A stretch of 5,869 nucleotides of DNA from Clostridiales bacterium (lineage in GTDB: Bacteria; Bacillota; Clostridia; Christensenellales; CAG-138): positions 1 through 5,869 of the forward strand of contig JAISXK010000124.1 of assembly GCA_031270585.1 (NCBI GenBank), read 5' to 3'. Below are positions 1 through 4,950 of this stretch, piece after piece. The notes below the pieces were generated by a model that ran no database searches, was not told where the DNA came from, and saw only the letters and a list, made by a program, of their open reading frames with translations. Each line of letters opens with the position of its first letter. The first letter of the stretch is position 1. Both the position numbers and the translations under genes were made by a program.

Positions 1-156
1 AAGGATGGCGTTTATACGGCTTCACCGCTCGGATGGGAATTTCGTAACGCGCAAAATGCGCAGGAATTTAACGCTCTATTAACGATCCCATATAACTGCA
101 AAGGATATAGCGCGGACGATGAAGTTGATGTGGAACTGTTATACGACATTCTGTAA
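1..156 (+). CDS. 3' end of an unrecognised gene (partial)
   Basis: Frame 1 is open from the window edge to a TAA at 154-156, giving the last 51 residues of a protein. The tail is acidic and ends in DDEVDVELLYDIL; before it lie a Trp/Phe-containing stretch (LGWEFRNAQNAQEF) and IPYNCKGYS. There is no start codon inside the window, so this is the truncated 3' end of a longer gene rather than a small ORF. I do not recognise the family and assign no function. The gene converges on the chemoreceptor gene, with 227 bases between the two stop codons. The uninterrupted frame and ordinary codon use up to the stop are the only support that it is real. Confidence 0.5.
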   Translation, partial: KDGVYTASPLGWEFRNAQNAQEFNALLTIPYNCKGYSADDEVDVELLYDIL

Positions 157-211
157 GGCACTCCCGTTAACCGGGCAGGAGGCCGCCCATTCGCCGCGTG
201 GCCGGCTTCCC

Positions 212-228
212 GCTGCGGCAGCCTTTTT
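212..228 (+). terminator. possible short intrinsic terminator of the left-edge gene
   Basis: GCTG-CGG-CAGC forms a 4-bp stem with a 3-base loop and is followed by CTTTTT. It lies 56 nt past the stop of the left-edge gene, in the right direction. The stem is short, so this is only a weak candidate. Confidence 0.25.
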
Positions 229-344
229 CTGCCCCGCGTCTTACGTTTACCGCCTTTCGTGATACCGCTGAAAAAAACCTCATCCATTTCAACGGCGCCG
301 TCAAGCGTGTATGTTTCGTCCCGATTGCCTATTGCAAAACGGAC
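222..344 (-). pseudogene. IS1595/ISXO2-like transposase fragment (relic)
   Basis: Read on the minus strand, this stretch translates as VRFAIGNRDETYTLDGAVE followed directly by MDEVFFSGITKGGKRKTRG. That matches, from memory of the family, the segment around the first catalytic Asp of IS1595/ISXO2-type DDE transposases: an (I/L)R-x-AMG-x-RD-x-x-Y-x-L-x-G-x-(V/I)E-(M/L/V)DE-x-(F/Y)F-x-G pattern followed by a basic K-G-K-R-x-RG stretch. Only about 40 residues of a protein normally near 300 are recognisable, with no zinc ribbon before it and no later catalytic residues after it. Past RGRKR the frame loses similarity; another frame gives RGAEKG, which would fit a frameshift. No terminal inverted repeats were found. 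The fragment is in the same frame as the upstream chemoreceptor and begins about 13 codons after its stop. It is a dead remnant of an insertion. Confidence 0.55.
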
Positions 345-351
345 GTTTTGC
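334..351 (-). terminator. perfect inverted repeat after the chemoreceptor gene
   Basis: GCAAAAC-GGAC-GTTTTGC is a perfect 7-bp stem with a 4-base loop, 33 nt past the chemoreceptor stop. The T-run sits in the stem arm rather than after it, so it could act as a weak terminator on either strand or only as an mRNA 3' hairpin. It overlaps the transposase relic. Confidence 0.3.
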
Positions 352-383
352 GACAGGGCCCGCGCCTGCGGATAAAGCGCCTT

Positions 384-2354
384 TTATTCCAGCCGAAAGC
401 GGCTGACCAATTGGCGCAGCATGGCCGCCTGACTGCTGAGCTCTTCGGAAGACGCGGCGGCCTGTTGCGACGAGGCGGAGTTTGACCGCACAACCTGCGA
501 CATCTCGTTAATGCCCTGATTAATTTTTTCAATACCTGCGACCTGCTCTTTGGAAGCGAGCGCGATCTCGTTTACGGTGGAGGCGGTGCACCGCATGCTT
601 TCCACAATGCGGGATAACTCAACTGCGGTATCGTTGGCAATTTTTGTGCCGGCTTTCGCCTTATCGATCGTGCTGCTGATAAGCCCGGACGTGCTGGTGG
701 CGGCGCCAGCGCTTTTGCCGGCGAGATTTCGCACCTCTTCCGCGACCACGGCAAAGCCCTTGCCGTGCGGGCCGGCGTTGGCGGCTTCAACGGCGGCGTT
801 GAGCGAGAGTATGTTCGTTTGAAAGGCGATTTCATCGATGGCCTTGATGATTTTTGCGATGTTTTGCGAGGCGGTGTTAATTTCGGCCATGGCGCTTTGC
901 AGGTTTTGCATTTTTATATTTCCATCCTGCGCGTATTGCATGGTCTCTTCGGTTTGGGCGTTCAGATCATGGGCGTAGGCGGCCGTTTGACCGGTTTGCG
1001 CGGATATTTCGGTGATGGCGGCGGTCAACGCTTCAATACTGCCGGCCTGTTCATTGGCGCCCTCAGAAACAAGCTGCGCGCTTTGAGCAAGCTGCGCCGT
1101 GCCGCTTGCAATCTGCACGGCGGATGCGTTGATGCTGCGCATGATATGGCAAAACTCCCGCATGATGTTGTTGATGGCGTTTTTCAGCGCGACAAAGTCG
1201 CCGTGAAATTCCGATGTGATCTTTACCGTGAGATCGCCTTCGGCCATGGCGAAAAGCGCCGTTTGGATATCGCCTATATAGGCGTTCAGGCTATCGATGG
1301 TTCTGTTGAGCGCGTTTTGTATCAGGGCGTGCCCGCCTTCAAACTCGCCCGTTATCTGCACGCCAAGATTGCCGCTTGATATCTCTTCCAGCACGCCTGC
1401 CGCCATCTGCACGGGCCTGATCATGGCGTCCAGCGTGTTGTTAATGCCTTCTACAATTTTGCGGTAATCGCCCTGATGCGCGCTTATATCGGCGCGGGCG
1501 CCAAGCCTGCCGTGTACGGCGGCGTCGCTAAGCGCGTTGATATCGCCGATCAGTTGCCGCAACGCGGCCACCATGGAGGCAAACGCCCGTGCCAGCTCGC
1601 CGGCTTCATCCTTAAAGTCCAGCGCGAAAAGCTCCACATTCGTATCGCCCATGGCGAGCTTATTGGCGGCGGTGCGCAGCGCGCCAAGCGGCCTTGAGAT
1701 GCCGGCGGATACCACATATGTTAAAAGTATGGAAAGAACAAGCGCCGCAAACATCACGATGAGCAAGGTGGTTTCCATGGCGATGGTTTTGCGGTTTAAA
1801 GCATCCTGCACATATTGGGATTGCGTTATGTTGCGCTCCTGCGCCTGCAAAAGCATGTCGGTAAGGGCGATGTTGATTTCATCCGAGCGGTCGGATACAA
1901 AAAGCGCCGTATACGCATCCACGTCGCCAACCAGGGCAAAATCGATAAAATCATCCAAAAGCAGGGAAAACTCCGCCATTTTTTCCTCTATGGCCTCGTA
2001 GGCGGCCATATCCCCGGGCTGGGCGAGTGGGTCTATGGTGTTTTTATAGGCGCTCATGTAGACGACGGTATTTGCGCGGTATTCGTCTATGCTCGTTAGA
2101 AATTCATCCTTATCCTCTTCCATGCCGAATATGATGATATCCGACATCACGATATATTGCTCGTTATAAACGCTCAATATAGAGCCCAGATAACCCTGGG
2201 CGTTGCCATAGTCTTCGAATATCTGCGCGGATCTAATCCTGGTATTGCGCAGCGCGACGCGTCCGCTGACGCCGATATACGCCGCTATGGCGACGATAAG
2301 CGCAAAGGCAAGCATGATTTTTGCGGAAACTTTCAGGTTGCGGTACCACTTCAT
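384..2354 (-). CDS. methyl-accepting chemotaxis protein with four HAMP-like units
   Basis: A 656-residue transmembrane chemoreceptor that would relay an extracellular signal to CheA/CheW. A short cytoplasmic N-terminus is followed by TM1 at about 13-34. Residues 35-193 are an external, helix-rich sensor compatible with a 4-helix-bundle MCP domain. TM2 is at about 194-216, with a first HAMP at about 217-270. Three further HAMP-like units of about 46 residues follow (269-315, 315-360, 360-401), recognisable by SSGNLGVQITGEFEGG and AEGDLTVKITSEFHGD. The signalling coiled coil spans about 410-650. Its hairpin tip, at about 508-549, contains EIAFQTNILSLNAAVEAANAG then HGKGFAVVAEEVRNLA. Methylation-region sequence such as QQAAASSEELSSQA is near the C-terminus. 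There is no CheR-tether pentapeptide. Residue 529 is Pro where Glu or Gln is usual in the tip. The ATG start is preceded by AAGGGATGG about 9 nt upstream. The ligand cannot be read from the sequence. Confidence 0.95.
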   Translation of the reverse strand: MKWYRNLKVSAKIMLAFALIVAIAAYIGVSGRVALRNTRIRSAQIFEDYGNAQGYLGSILSVYNEQYIVMSDIIIFGMEEDKDEFLTSIDEYRANTVVYMSAYKNTIDPLAQPGDMAAYEAIEEKMAEFSLLLDDFIDFALVGDVDAYTALFVSDRSDEINIALTDMLLQAQERNITQSQYVQDALNRKTIAMETTLLIVMFAALVLSILLTYVVSAGISRPLGALRTAANKLAMGDTNVELFALDFKDEAGELARAFASMVAALRQLIGDINALSDAAVHGRLGARADISAHQGDYRKIVEGINNTLDAMIRPVQMAAGVLEEISSGNLGVQITGEFEGGHALIQNALNRTIDSLNAYIGDIQTALFAMAEGDLTVKITSEFHGDFVALKNAINNIMREFCHIMRSINASAVQIASGTAQLAQSAQLVSEGANEQAGSIEALTAAITEISAQTGQTAAYAHDLNAQTEETMQYAQDGNIKMQNLQSAMAEINTASQNIAKIIKAIDEIAFQTNILSLNAAVEAANAGPHGKGFAVVAEEVRNLAGKSAGAATSTSGLISSTIDKAKAGTKIANDTAVELSRIVESMRCTASTVNEIALASKEQVAGIEKINQGINEMSQVVRSNSASSQQAAASSEELSSQAAMLRQLVSRFRLE

Positions 2355-2377
2355 CTATATAATCCATCCCTTAATTA

Positions 2378-2387
2378 TTGTTAACAA
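2378..2387. promoter_or_regulatory. perfect 10-bp palindrome in the chemoreceptor leader
   Basis: TTGTTAACAA is a perfect palindrome 24 bp upstream of the chemoreceptor start, between its candidate promoter and its ribosome binding site. It is a candidate operator for the neighbouring ArsR-type repressor or another regulator. AT-rich 10-mers of this kind do occur by chance. Confidence 0.3.
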
Positions 2388-2436
2388 ACGTATCCGAAAA
2401 GATGTGACAACGTAAAAAATGGTTCCCCTATCAATT

Positions 2437-2467
2437 ATTATAGCGGTTTTTTGAAAAAAAAACTATA
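2437..2467 (-). promoter_or_regulatory. candidate promoter of the chemoreceptor gene
   Basis: On the minus strand a perfect -10 box TATAAT lies at 2442-2437. At 17-bp spacing the -35 position (TAGTTT) is poor. The wider sequence, TATAGTTT then 12 nt then ACCGCTAT, also partly resembles a flagellar sigma-D/sigma-28 promoter (TAAAGTTT...GCCGATAA), which often drives chemoreceptor genes. I cannot decide between the two from sequence alone. The leader to the ATG would be about 75 nt. Confidence 0.4.
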
Positions 2468-2480
2468 CGGGTTATATAAA
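2451..2480 (+). promoter_or_regulatory. candidate sigma-A promoter of the arsR-type gene
   Basis: TTGAAA at 2451-2456 is followed by TATATA at 2473-2478 (16-bp spacer) or TATAAA at 2475-2480 (18-bp spacer). Transcription would start near 2487, leaving a leader of about 110 nt. Within that leader GCCG-CAAA-CGGC (2487-2498) is followed by CGGGTTTTTT, a weak attenuator-like arrangement, and GTGC-TTTT-GCAC forms a small hairpin at 2520-2531. The -35 box lies back to back with the minus-strand TATAAT, so the two divergent promoters overlap. Confidence 0.5.
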
Positions 2481-2595
2481 ATGCGTGCCGCAAACGGCCG
2501 GGTTTTTTGCTGGATTGGCGTGCTTTTGCACCAGGCGCGGCGGGCCGTCTTGTGTTTATTCCGCCCGGCTGATAAAATAGCGGGGGGTAGTTATT

Positions 2596-2886
2596 TTGAC
2601 GACATATTTTTATGGCTACATACCTGTATTCAAAGCGCTTGCGGATGAAACGCGGCTGCAAATTGTGCAGATGCTTAGCTGCGAAACCATGCATGCCAAT
2701 GGCATATTGGAATGCTTCAGTTTAACGCAGCCCTCGCTTTCATATCATATGAAGATACTAACCTCTTGCGGGCTGGTGCGCGCAAAGCGGCAGGGAGGAT
2801 ACACGATTTACTCCATAGACGGCGACAGGCTTAAGTATGTGATAGCCCTGCTGAACGAACTTTTGGACGGTATGGAGGTGCGGTAG
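2596..2886 (+). CDS. ArsR-family winged-helix transcriptional repressor
   Basis: A 96-residue, single-domain DNA-binding protein typical of the ArsR/SmtB family, which usually represses its own and neighbouring promoters until a ligand binds. The family opening is at 12-26 (FKALADETRLQIVQM). The recognition helix is SLTQPSLSYHMKIL (about 42-55), and the wing is GLVRAKRQGGYTIYSID (59-75). The metal-binding ELCVCDL motif in the helix before the recognition helix is missing; that segment reads CETMHANGILECF. Cysteines occur at 29, 40 and 58 and histidines at 33 and 51, so metal or redox sensing through other residues is possible but unproven. The start is TTG at 2596, because a stop lies just upstream (2578), the next in-frame Met is residue 26 inside the fold, and GGGGGG at 2582-2587 lies 8 nt ahead. 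It is divergent from the chemoreceptor gene, its most obvious possible target. Confidence 0.88.
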   Translation: MTTYFYGYIPVFKALADETRLQIVQMLSCETMHANGILECFSLTQPSLSYHMKILTSCGLVRAKRQGGYTIYSIDGDRLKYVIALLNELLDGMEVR

Positions 2887-2908
2887 CGGCGGCGACAAAT
2901 CGCAACCT

Positions 2909-2952
2909 TAGCTGCATGCCCGGCATCGCGCGTTGTGCCGGGCGTAAAGCTA
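2909..2952 (+). other. strong two-part stem-loop downstream of arsR
   Basis: TAGCT pairs with AGCTA (outer stem, 2909-2913/2948-2952). After a symmetrical 2x2 internal loop, ATGCCCGGCA (2916-2925) pairs with TGCCGGGCGT (2936-2945) with one G-T wobble. The apical loop is 10 nt. No T-run follows, so it is not a standard intrinsic terminator. It begins 22 nt after the arsR stop and may be an mRNA 3' structure or part of a larger structured RNA. Confidence 0.5.
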
Positions 2953-2955
2953 TGC

Positions 2956-2988
2956 CGCAAACTCTTCGCAAAGTCGGGGGCGCAAAGT
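2956..2988 (+). repeat. three CGCAAAST repeats in a possible riboswitch-like stretch
   Basis: CGCAAACT (2956-2963), CGCAAAGT (2967-2974) and CGCAAAGT (2981-2988) occur at starts 11 and 14 bp apart. The order GCAAAC, then a short arm, then GGGGGCGCAAAG, then ACGGG resembles the 5' half of a c-di-GMP-I (GEMM) aptamer (GCAAACC...GGGACGCAAAGCC...CGGG). The expected P2 helix is poor, I see no matching 3' half, and no gene follows before the tRNA promoter. It could be a decayed aptamer, an iterated protein-binding site or chance. Confidence 0.25.
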
Positions 2989-3000
2989 TACGGGAAACAC

Positions 3001-3029
3001 TTGAAGCCACATAAGGTTTCATGTATAAT
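3001..3029 (+). promoter_or_regulatory. near-consensus promoter of the tRNA-Arg locus
   Basis: TTGAAG (3001-3006), a 17-bp spacer and a perfect TATAAT (3024-3029) form a strong sigma-A type promoter. Transcription would start near 3036, about 27 nt before the tRNA 5' half. It would have driven the undisrupted tRNA-Arg gene and can now read through the severed half into the intact tRNA-Arg at 3157. Confidence 0.75.
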
Positions 3030-3062
3030 AGCCTTGCTTCATTGCTTGGAGCACTTGTTTGT

Positions 3063-3102
3063 GCGCCCGTAGCTCAGCAGGATAGAGCGACCGCCTCCTA
3101 AG
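3063..3102 (+). pseudogene. 5' half of a severed tRNA-Arg(CCT) gene
   Basis: The sequence folds as acceptor 5' strand GCGCCCG (3063-3069), TA, D arm GCTC-AGCAGGATA-GAGC (3072-3088), G, anticodon 5' strand ACCGC (3090-3094) and anticodon loop CTCCTAA (3095-3101) with CCT at 34-36. It then stops matching a tRNA at 3103: the following AGAACCTAGAG cannot pair with ACCGC and has no T arm. The missing 3' half lies at 5079-5116 and complements both stems perfectly. Compared with the intact copy at 3157 it differs only at a few acceptor positions and one anticodon-stem base. Transcribed alone it cannot give a tRNA. Confidence 0.85.
3097..3102 (+). repeat. left copy of the CCTAAG junction core
   Basis: CCTAAG, covering the anticodon bases C35-T36, the rest of the loop and the first base of the 3' stem strand, is the last sequence shared by the severed 5' half (CTCCTAAG|AGAACC) and the 3' half (ATG|CCTAAGCGG). 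A direct 6-bp repeat of this size fits the overlap region of a tyrosine-recombinase attachment site, or a microhomology junction. A third copy, within the intact tRNA, is at 3191-3196. Confidence 0.6.
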
Positions 3103-3156
3103 AGAACCTAGAGTGATCCCCTTTGGGAGATCGGGCAAGCAGAAAATTTCATACGT

Positions 3157-3233
3157 GTCTCCGTAGCTCAGCAGGATAGAGCGTCCGCCTCCTAAGCGGA
3201 AGGCCGTGGGTTCGAATCCCGCCGGGGACGCCA
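3157..3233 (+). tRNA. tRNA-Arg (anticodon CCT), intact
   Basis: A complete 77-nt tRNA with encoded CCA. The acceptor is GTCTCCG/CGGGGAC (one T-G wobble), the D arm GCTC-AGCAGGATA-GAGC, the anticodon arm TCCGC-CTCCTAA-GCGGA, the variable region AGGCC and the T arm GTGGG-TTCGAAT-CCCGC. The discriminator is G and CCA is at 3231-3233. It decodes AGG. It lies 54 nt inside the left junction of the insertion that destroyed the other tRNA-Arg(CCT), shares that gene's promoter, and has its own terminator directly downstream. It is probably the functional replacement. Its 3' 43 nt match the displaced 3' half at 36 positions. Confidence 0.97.
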
Positions 3234-3234
3234 G

Positions 3235-3268
3235 AAACCCCGATAGAAAGCCACTTTCGGGGTTTTTT
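3235..3268 (+). terminator. intrinsic terminator of tRNA-Arg
   Basis: AAACCCCGA (3235-3243) pairs perfectly with TCGGGGTTT (3257-3265), and the right arm runs into TTTTTT. It begins one base after the tRNA CCA end. Confidence 0.85.
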
Positions 3269-3382
3269 ATTACCCAAAGATCCTTACGTTTTTTGACTAC
3301 ACAAAAGTAACAATGTCCTACCTTTCGCAGCCGTTTTTGTGGGCTTTTTTGAGTTCTGAAGAACTGCGGCGGGAACAGTTTT

Positions 3383-3403
3383 GACTGCATTTGGACTGCA
3401 TTT
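3383..3403. repeat. two direct 10-bp repeats with 11-bp period
   Basis: GACTGCATTT occurs at 3383-3392 and 3394-3403, one base apart and on the same face of the helix. The size, spacing and position, about 150 bp from the tRNA 3' end, resemble arm-type sites bound by tyrosine integrases. No integrase gene is present to support this. Confidence 0.4.
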
Positions 3404-3467
3404 TTTGTAATCAACTATGGATTTTAGGGTGCTTTTTAGACTAAATGGACACAGTGAAAACCCTCAA

Positions 3468-3498
3468 AAGCCCGATAAATAGGAACTTTCTCGGGCTT
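3468..3498 (-). terminator. terminator-like hairpin on the minus strand
   Basis: AAGCCCGA (3468-3475) and TCGGGCTT (3491-3498) form a perfect 8-bp stem; on the minus strand the stem is followed by TTTTGAG. Its sequence is similar to the minus-strand reading of the tRNA-Arg terminator (both contain CCCGA...AAAGT...TATCGGG), which suggests a related, inverted copy. No functional minus-strand gene lies upstream of it. Confidence 0.4.
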
Positions 3499-3656
3499 GA
3501 CCGGCTGCGTTTCGAACCATAGGGCTATCGCCTGAGGGGGACGGTTGTCTTATTACGGAGCAGATAGTTTGGATTAGCCAGATAATAAAAATCGCATTAT
3601 TTGATTGCGTATCTCCATGAATACAACACCCCATAAAGCCAAATGACATGGCTTAT

Positions 3657-3685
3657 TTGACAGGCTGCATAACTTAGGATAATAT
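3657..3685 (+). promoter_or_regulatory. promoter of the ATPase gene
   Basis: A perfect -35 box TTGACA (3657-3662) is followed after 17 bp by TAATAT (3680-3685). Alternative TATAAT hexamers occur at 3690-3695 and 3697-3702 but lack a good -35. The surrounding 60 bp are much more AT-rich than the neighbouring genes. Confidence 0.55.
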
Positions 3686-3708
3686 AAGGTATAATTTATA
3701 ATATCCTA
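3675..3708. promoter_or_regulatory. 13-bp inverted repeat over the ATPase promoter (candidate operator)
   Basis: TAGGATAATATAA (3675-3687) and TTATAATATCCTA (3696-3708) are reverse complements with one mismatch, separated by GGTATAAT. The left arm covers the -10 box and the right arm ends 4 bp before GGAGGT. This placement suits a repressor operator or an RNA hairpin shielding the ribosome binding site. No obvious regulator gene accompanies it. Confidence 0.5.
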
Positions 3709-3723
3709 TAACGGAGGTGCGCT

Positions 3724-4950
3724 ATGGAATATATCCGCAGAAACCTGGAGAGGAAATTTATTCGGACGAGCTCCTTTTTCAAGACAGTGCTTGTCACAGG
3801 CGCAAGGCAGGTGGGTAAAACGACCATGCTTCGGCATCTTGCGGAAGGAGAAAGCAGAACTTATGTCACTCTGGATAATCTAATGGCGAGGAACCTCGCA
3901 AAATCAGACCCTGTTTTGTTCTTTCAAACCTATAAGCCTCCGATTATCATCGACGAGGTGCAATACGCGCCGGAGCTTTTTAGTCAGATAAAGATTATCT
4001 GCGACGAGAGTAAGGAAACGGGCCTCTTCTGGCTTACCGGCTCCCAGCATTTCTCCATGATGAAAAACGTCCGAGAAACACTGGCCGGCAGGATCGGTAT
4101 ACTGGAACTGTACAGCCTGTCAAAAAACGAAAAGGAAGGCATAGAATTTGCAAATGATTTGGATTTTTCGCTTCCTTGTTTGCTTGAAAGGCAGGCGAAA
4201 GCCGGTAAGAACAATGTGGTCAGCGTGTTTGAACACATCTGGAGAGGCGGTATGCCGCAGGTTATAAGCGCCGATGCGGAGCAACGGCAGGAATATTACA
4301 ACGCATATATCGACACCTATCTAATGCGTGATATCGCGGAACTGGGCGGTATTACGGACTCCCTGCGTTTCAGAAGATTTCTGACGGCCTGCGCCGCGCT
4401 TATTTCGGCTCAGTTGAATTACAAAACGCTTGCGGAGGCGGCGGAAATTTCACAGCCAACCGCCAAAGAGTGGATACGTTTGCTGGAGGGTTTGGGCGTC
4501 ATATATCTCCTCCGGCCATACGCGAATAACGAGCTGAAACGCCTGACCAAAACGCCAAAGCTTTATTTTTGCGATACCGGACTATGCGCGCAGCTTTCCA
4601 TGTGGCCGGCTCCGGAAACGCTGATGAACGGAGCTGCCAGCGGCCACTACTTTGAAAACTTCGTAATACTTGAGATGGTGAAAAGCTATGCGTATGCCAG
4701 GGAAAGGGCAAACATGAGCTATTTCAGAGACTCAAACGCAAAGGAAGTCGATGTTTTTGTGGAGGAGGGCGGACGTATTCATCCGCTGGAAATCAAAAAA
4801 ACGGCAAATCCCGACCAGAGAGAGGTCAAAAAGTTCAGCCTGCTGGATAAAACAACCATCAAACGGGGATGGGGCGGAATCATATGCATGTGTGAGGAAG
4901 CTATACCGATCGATTCTCAAAACTGTTTCATTCCGTGCAATCTGCTATAA
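3724..4950 (+). CDS. AAA+ ATPase of the AAA_14/DUF4143 family
   Basis: A 408-residue cytoplasmic protein with an N-terminal P-loop ATPase and a C-terminal DUF4143 domain. Walker A is GARQVGKTT (26-34), Walker B IIIDEVQ (74-80), and the sensor-1 region LTGSQ is at 104-108. DUF4143 covers roughly 200-370 and ends in a PD-(D/E)XK-nuclease-like signature: EVD (Asp343) followed by EIKKT (Glu356, Lys358). An HTH-like stretch, YKTLAEAAEISQPTAKEWIRLLEGLGV, lies just before DUF4143 (quoted here as two adjoining parts: YKTLAEAAEIS and QPTAKEWIRLLEGLGV). Length is normal for the family and both motifs are intact, so it is probably functional. The ATG is preceded by GGAGGT 5 nt upstream. The family's cellular role is not settled; nuclease or genome-defence roles are guesses from the fold. 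It is the only full protein gene in the tRNA-splitting insertion. Confidence 0.93.
   Translation: MEYIRRNLERKFIRTSSFFKTVLVTGARQVGKTTMLRHLAEGESRTYVTLDNLMARNLAKSDPVLFFQTYKPPIIIDEVQYAPELFSQIKIICDESKETGLFWLTGSQHFSMMKNVRETLAGRIGILELYSLSKNEKEGIEFANDLDFSLPCLLERQAKAGKNNVVSVFEHIWRGGMPQVISADAEQRQEYYNAYIDTYLMRDIAELGGITDSLRFRRFLTACAALISAQLNYKTLAEAAEISQPTAKEWIRLLEGLGVIYLLRPYANNELKRLTKTPKLYFCDTGLCAQLSMWPAPETLMNGAASGHYFENFVILEMVKSYAYARERANMSYFRDSNAKEVDVFVEEGGRIHPLEIKKTANPDQREVKKFSLLDKTTIKRGWGGIICMCEEAIPIDSQNCFIPCNLL

Larger units (their letters stand above)
3269..3656. other. gene-poor stretch between tRNA-Arg and the ATPase gene
   Basis: About 390 bp with no convincing gene. Short frames on the minus strand (3464-3649, and one crossing the tRNA up to 3414) lack a ribosome binding site or are antisense to the tRNA. 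The stretch contains two GACTGCATTT repeats (3383-3403) and a terminator-like hairpin oriented to the minus strand (3468-3498). Next to the latter, on the minus strand, is an isolated GGTTCGAAAC that looks like a tRNA T-loop but has no pairing stem. It may be the decayed remains of an integrase gene and attachment region, which cannot be proven by eye. Confidence 0.4.

Noticed and set aside
765..1379. Long plus-strand open frame of 204 codons, and other plus-strand frames within 384-2354.
   Set aside because: They lie entirely antisense to the chemoreceptor, whose domains are unmistakable, and show no recognisable family.
2451..2648. Plus-strand 65-codon frame ahead of the arsR gene.
   Set aside because: It overlaps the arsR start and its candidate promoter, has no recognisable content, and its likely ATG lacks a ribosome binding site.
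3095..3132. Group I intron in tRNA-Arg(CCT): the 5' exon CTCCT could pair with GGGAG at 3124-3128, with a T-G wobble at the splice site after the anticodon, as in known bacterial tRNA introns.
   Set aside because: With a cut after T3099 the intron would end in T, not the required G. None of the conserved P/Q/R/S core elements is seen in the linker, and an intact tRNA with its own terminator interrupts the supposed intron. The 5-bp pairing is probably chance; an Infernal group I intron search would settle it.
3019..3414. Minus-strand open frame of 131 codons crossing the tRNA region.
   Set aside because: Its central part (GFEPTAFRLGGGRSILLSYGD-like) is the well-known antisense translation of a tRNA-Arg gene.
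3464..3649. Minus-strand 61-codon frame between the tRNA and the ATPase gene.
   Set aside because: It has no ribosome binding site, its end is the terminator-like hairpin, and its composition is not protein-like.
4731..4748. TTCAGAGACTC in the ATPase gene resembles the group I intron R element.
   Set aside because: It encodes the conserved FRDS segment of the DUF4143 domain in frame; the likeness is coincidental.
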